Source: Liolophura sinensis
Taxonomy: Eukaryota > Mollusca > Polyplacophora > Chitonida > Chitonidae
Length of the DNA stretch: 64,000 nt
Assembly: GCF_032854445.1 (NCBI RefSeq)
Contig: NW_027017953.1
Span: 684,501 to 748,500, forward strand
Reading direction: 5' to 3'
The notes beneath the pieces are model-generated. The model did no database searches. It saw nothing but the letters and a program-made list of their open reading frames with translations, and was not told the origin of the DNA. Within the stretch, counting starts at the first letter, position 1; each line of letters opens with the position of its first letter. The translations under genes and the position numbers were made by a program. Below, piece by piece: positions 61,201 through 64,000 of the stretch.

Positions 61201-63807
61201 GAAACCAGCCAGATGGTGAGGAGGAAATCAACCAGAGGGAGACGGGGGCCTCCGTGGCTCAGTCGGTTAGCGCGCTAGCGCAGCGTAGTGACCCAGAAGC
61301 CTCTCACCAATGCGGTCGCTGTGAGTTCAAGACCAGCTCATGCTGGCTTCCTCTCCGGCCGTACGTAGGAAGGTCTGCCTGCAACCTGCGGATGGTCGTG
61401 GGTTTAGGCGGGCTCTGCCCGGTTTCCACCCACCATAATGCTGGCCGCCGTCGTATAAGTGAAATATTCTTGAGTACGGCGTAAAACACCAATCAAAAAA
61501 AAAAAAAAAAAAAAACCAGAGGGAGACAAAGAAACCAGCCAGATGGTGAGGAGGAAATCAACCAGAGGGAGACCAAGAAACCAGCCAGATGGTGAGGAGG
61601 AAATCAACCAGAGGGAGACAAAGAAACCAGCCAGATGGTGAGGAGGAAATCAACCAGAGGGAGACAAAGAAACCAGCCTGGTGGTGAGGAGGAAATTAAC
61701 CAGAGGGAGACAAAGAAACCAGCCAGATGGTGAGGAGGAAATCAACCAGAGGGAGACAAAGAAACCAGCCTGATAGTGAGGAGGAAATCAACCAGAGGGA
61801 GAGGAAGAAACCAGCCAGATGGTGAGGAGGAAATCAACCAGAGGGAGACAAAGAAACCAGCCAGATGGTGAGGAGGAAATCAACCAGAGGGAGACAAAGA
61901 AACCAGCCAGATGGTGAGGAGGAAATCAACCAGAGGGAGACAAAGAAACCAGCCAGATGGTGAGGAGAGAATCAACCAGAGGGAGACAAAGAAACCAGCC
62001 AGATGGTGAGGAGGAAATCAACCAGAGGGAGACAAAGAAACCAGCCAGATGGTGAGGAGGAAATCAACCAGAGGGAGACAAAGAAACCAGCCAGATGGTT
62101 AGGAGGAAATCAACCAGAGGGAGACAAAGAAACCAGCCAGATGGTGAGGAGGAAATCAACCAGAGGGAGACAAAGAAACCAGTCAGATGGTGAGGAGGAA
62201 ATCAACCAGAGGGAGACCAAGAAATCAGCCTGATGGTGAGGAGGAAATCAACCAGAGGGAGAGGAAAAAACCAGCCATATGGTGAGGAGGAAATCAACCA
62301 GAGGGAGAGGAAAAAACAGCCAGATGGTGAGGAGGAAATCAACCAGAGGGAGACAAAGACATCAGCCTGATGGTGAGGAGGAAATCAACCAGAGGGAGAG
62401 GAAAAAACCAGCCAGATGGTGAGGAGGAAACCAGCTAGAAAATGAAGAGAAAACCAGCTAGAGGCTAAAGAGAAAACCAGCTACAGAGTGAGGAAAAAAG
62501 ACAGGAAGAAGGTGATAAGAAAACCAGCCAAACAGTGATGAGGAAACAACCAGAAAATGAGGAGGAAACCAGTCAGAAGGTGAGGAGAGAACCAGCCAGA
62601 GGTAAGCGAGGAAACCAACCAGAGGTAGCGCAGGAAACTAGTTAGAAACAGAGGAATAAATCCCGCAGAGGGTGATGAGGGCACCAGCCACAGGGTAAGG
62701 AGGAAACCAGTCAGAAGGAGATGAGAAAAACAGCCAGAGTGAACAGGAACCAGCCAGAGGTGAGATGAAAAAACTGTCAGAGAATAAAGGGAAAAAACAG
62801 CCAGAGGGTGGTTGGAAACCAGCTAGACAGTGAAAAGGAAAGCAGTCTGAGGGCGAGGAGAAAAAACAGCCAGAGAGTGAGGAGGACACAAGCTAGAGGG
62901 TGAAAAAGAAACCAGCAAGAGAGGAGAAAAACAGCCAGAGAAAGAGGAAGAAACCAATTAATAACAGAGCTATATAAATGTGCAAATATACCTGTTCCGT
63001 GACCAGCAGGAGGATCCGTTCGAACAGCTGATTACCAAATAAGGCAGTGATGGCCACGTAGAGGAAGAGGCCGTCCAGAACGGGGCGAGGAATGTACGAC
63101 ATTGGGTATGGCAACATGAGCATTGACAGACCAATCATCACATGTGAGATGATACCTGTCAGCCGGGTTTCACGCACACGCACCACTCTGCGAGTAAAAT
63201 ATGTAAAGTAGCAGAATTGGTCAGTCTGTTCATCTAATGTGTATACACTTTCATATCATCCCTTCAAAAAAATCGGTAAACTATTGAATATATTCATGAA
63301 CAAAATGGCATGACTAAGATTCAGGTTTATACTGGTCAAAAGCAAAACCACTTTAATACTGGTAGTCAACTCATATATCTACCCATAAAGTTTAACTATA
63401 ATCGCTCGTGCTTTGAAGTTGCATTGGAGACAAAACCAGAGAAAAAGCTTTCACAATAAATGAATTTTGACAGCTTGCTAGCATATGGCCATTCAAGTGA
63501 TGTATGACCGCACCACTAGCCTACTAATCATGGGCTGTATGATCGAGCAAAGATAGAAGGAATGAGAGGTGATTCATGGTCAGTTTAGATATGGTCAGCT
63601 TAGATATACTACAATGACAGTAGGTGAGGTTACATTTGCTGGACATGTCCCTGCTCTACCCTCTCTTCTATGTCGGCCAGGGCACGTACGTGCAGTGGGG
63701 AGTGAGGCAGCGCTGCATGCACCCAGGGAAAGGCAAACACCGACAGGAAACCATTAATCACAGCTACCACAAATAGGTCCCAGTGATAGGCTGCGCCTTT
63801 CTTTAAC
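55190..63807 (-). CDS. SLC4A11: SLC4A11 (borate-transporter-like, SLC4 family), last four coding exons
   Basis: Partial: the 5' part lies beyond the right edge. SLC4A11 is a multipass plasma-membrane protein reported to conduct H+/OH- (and NH3-coupled H+) rather than bicarbonate. Minus-strand exons 63807-63634, 63187-62992, 56516-56347 and 55256-55190 join in phase to 201 codons plus stop. They encode [107 protein letters not shown] and [15 protein letters not shown]. The [20 protein letters not shown] word is specific to SLC4A11 among SLC4 members as I recall. Hydrophobic segments in exons A-C correspond to the last membrane spans. Introns B-C (6.5 kb) and C-D (1.1 kb) are almost entirely minisatellite. 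Confidence 0.95.
55450..56346. repeat. 25-bp minisatellite built on the SLC4A11 penultimate-exon donor, about 36 units
   Basis: On the minus strand the unit is GTAAGTCACTTACAATGCCA plus ATTAG. The exon ends ATGCCAATTAG|GTAAGT, so units carry the last 11 exonic nt and the donor. Units nearest the exon keep ATGCCAATTAG exactly; distant ones drift to GTGTCAATTAG or ATGTCAATTAG. Each unit begins GTAAGT and ends TTAG. Confidence 0.97.
56347..56516 (-). CDS. SLC4A11: SLC4A11 penultimate exon
   Basis: Between TTCTATCTGCAG and CCAATTAG|GTAAGT. Encodes [39 protein letters not shown] and [18 protein letters not shown]; 170 nt. It is flanked on both sides by arrays made from its own edges. Confidence 0.97.
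56517..58320. repeat. 73-bp minisatellite built on the SLC4A11 penultimate-exon acceptor, about 24 units
   Basis: On the minus strand each unit contains CTTGTGTTTCTATCCGCAG followed by about 31 nt resembling the exon start (TCTGCCTATCCACCAAACCA, then TACATACGGC). About 23 nt of intron text (CTCCCCCTGTTGACTCACTATG-like, split between unit ends) separates them. The true acceptor reads TTCTATCTGCAG|TCTGCC. 73 is not a multiple of 3, so exon-like [10 protein letters not shown] peptides appear in staggered frames. Confidence 0.97.
60081..60348 (+). mobile_element. tRNA-derived SINE copy 1 inside the 46-bp array
   Basis: The head GGGGGCCTCCGTGGCTCAGT plus CGGTTAGCGCGC holds an A box; GTGAGTTCAAGACCAGC holds the B box. 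The body runs through GGTCTGCCAGCAACCTGCGG and CATAATGCTGGCCGCCGTCG to TAAAACACCAATC and poly(A). ACCAGAGGGAGAC occurs on both sides and looks like the target-site duplication, although the array itself contains that string. Confidence 0.95.
60639..60907 (+). mobile_element. tRNA-derived SINE copy 2 inside the 46-bp array
   Basis: Nearly identical to copy 1 (GTTAGTGCGC instead of GTTAGCGCGC in the head, and a longer poly(A)), inserted at the same point of the 46-bp unit and 558 bp downstream. Confidence 0.95.
61244..61513 (+). mobile_element. tRNA-derived SINE copy 3 inside the 46-bp array
   Basis: 605 bp after copy 2, again at the same point of the 46-bp unit. It carries TCTGCCTGCAACC where copies 1 and 2 have TCTGCCAGCAACC. 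Following units (GCCTGGTGGTGAGG, GCCTGATAGTGAGG, GGGAGAGGAAG) match those after copy 2. Confidence 0.95.
62992..63187 (-). CDS. SLC4A11: SLC4A11 exon B of the window
   Basis: Between TTTTACTCGCAG and GGAACAG|GTATAT. Encodes [59 protein letters not shown] and LLVTEQ: a membrane span, a re-entrant or loop segment and another span. 196 nt. Confidence 0.96.
63188..63633 (-). other. SLC4A11 intron between exons A and B
   Basis: 446 bp of unique sequence; one of the few SLC4A11 introns here without an array. Confidence 0.7.
63634..63807 (-). CDS. SLC4A11: SLC4A11 exon A of the window
   Basis: Between TTTTGTTCGCAG and CAGCAAAT|GTAACC. Encodes [40 protein letters not shown] and [16 protein letters not shown]. 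The AYHWDL and [10 protein letters not shown] words are SLC4A11-like. 174 nt, phases 1 and 2. Upstream sequence to 64000 is intron with no further exon seen. Confidence 0.96.
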
Positions 63808-64000
63808 CTGCGAACAAAACACAATCCATACAGGTGAGAGAACAGAGGTAAAGTAATTAAGAAAGTGTAGCATACACTGTTAGTTAATGAAAGTACATTA
63901 AACTTCAGCAATTCATAAACTGTCAAAATTTACCATGTTCAGTAAGGCCACATGTGAGAAGCTACAGGTACATGTATTTTCACACTTTTTATGTATAGAC

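Larger units (their letters stand above)
58325..62640. repeat. 46-bp minisatellite, roughly 75 units, interrupted by three SINE copies
   Basis: The unit is CCAGCCAGATGGTGAGGAGG, AAATCAACCAGAGGGAGACA and AAGAAA, in the intron between SLC4A11 exons B and C. Variants CCAGCCTGATGG and GAGACCAAG alternate in patterned blocks. After about 62420 the array degrades into shorter AACCAGCCAGAGGGTGAGGA-like text up to about 62940. Confidence 0.97.

Overview
This window is animal nuclear DNA. It has intron-rich genes with GT-AG junctions, several tRNA-derived SINE families and many minisatellites. The SINE tails (one ending near TAAAACACCAATCAAA, the other in a CACT repeat) and a 145-bp repeat beginning near CGGGCTATAACTCCAAC look lophotrochozoan. 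A mollusc is my best guess; that is inference, and I cannot name a species.

Three genes are complete and one is partial, all identified by protein similarity recalled from vertebrate orthologues. (1) EIF2B2 (translation initiation factor eIF2B subunit beta), plus strand, 3537-26733: 13 coding exons, 352 aa, every splice phase consistent. (2) ZNF367 (C2H2 zinc-finger factor), minus strand, 34207-30491: 4 coding exons, 282 aa. (3) A SERBP1/HABP4-family RNA- and ribosome-binding protein, plus strand, 34957-46054: 7 exons, 426 aa. (4) The last four coding exons of SLC4A11 (borate-transporter-like SLC4 family), minus strand, 63807-55190, running off the right edge. EIF2B2 and ZNF367 converge tail to tail. 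ZNF367 and SERBP1/HABP4 diverge from a 0.75-kb shared promoter, as I recall ZNF367 and HABP4 also do on human chromosome 9. At the far left, two possible minus-strand exons may belong to an unrecognised gene.

By rough addition about 40% of the window is minisatellite: more than twenty arrays with units of 17-145 bp, mostly in introns. Many long open frames are artefacts of arrays whose unit is a multiple of 3. The main discovery candidate is that several arrays are built from splice junctions of the host gene. The repeat unit contains the intron end plus the first or last bases of the neighbouring exon, so a genuine 5' or 3' splice site is repeated tens of times. This is seen at EIF2B2 exon 7 (exactly 34 x 72 bp of 3' splice site plus 26 nt of exon, in frame and without stops), EIF2B2 exon 4 (roughly 45 AG|GTGAGC-type units), both sides of the penultimate SLC4A11 exon (73-bp acceptor units, 25-bp donor units), and ZNF367 exon 2 (50-61-bp donor units) with a 122-bp duplication of exon 3. 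Other items are a decayed DUF3504/Crypton-type tyrosine recombinase in EIF2B2 intron 11, a SINE trapped in and amplified with a 46-bp satellite, a 16-unit higher-order repeat in EIF2B2 intron 9, E2F-like sites at the divergent promoter, and a coding octapeptide repeat in SERBP1.
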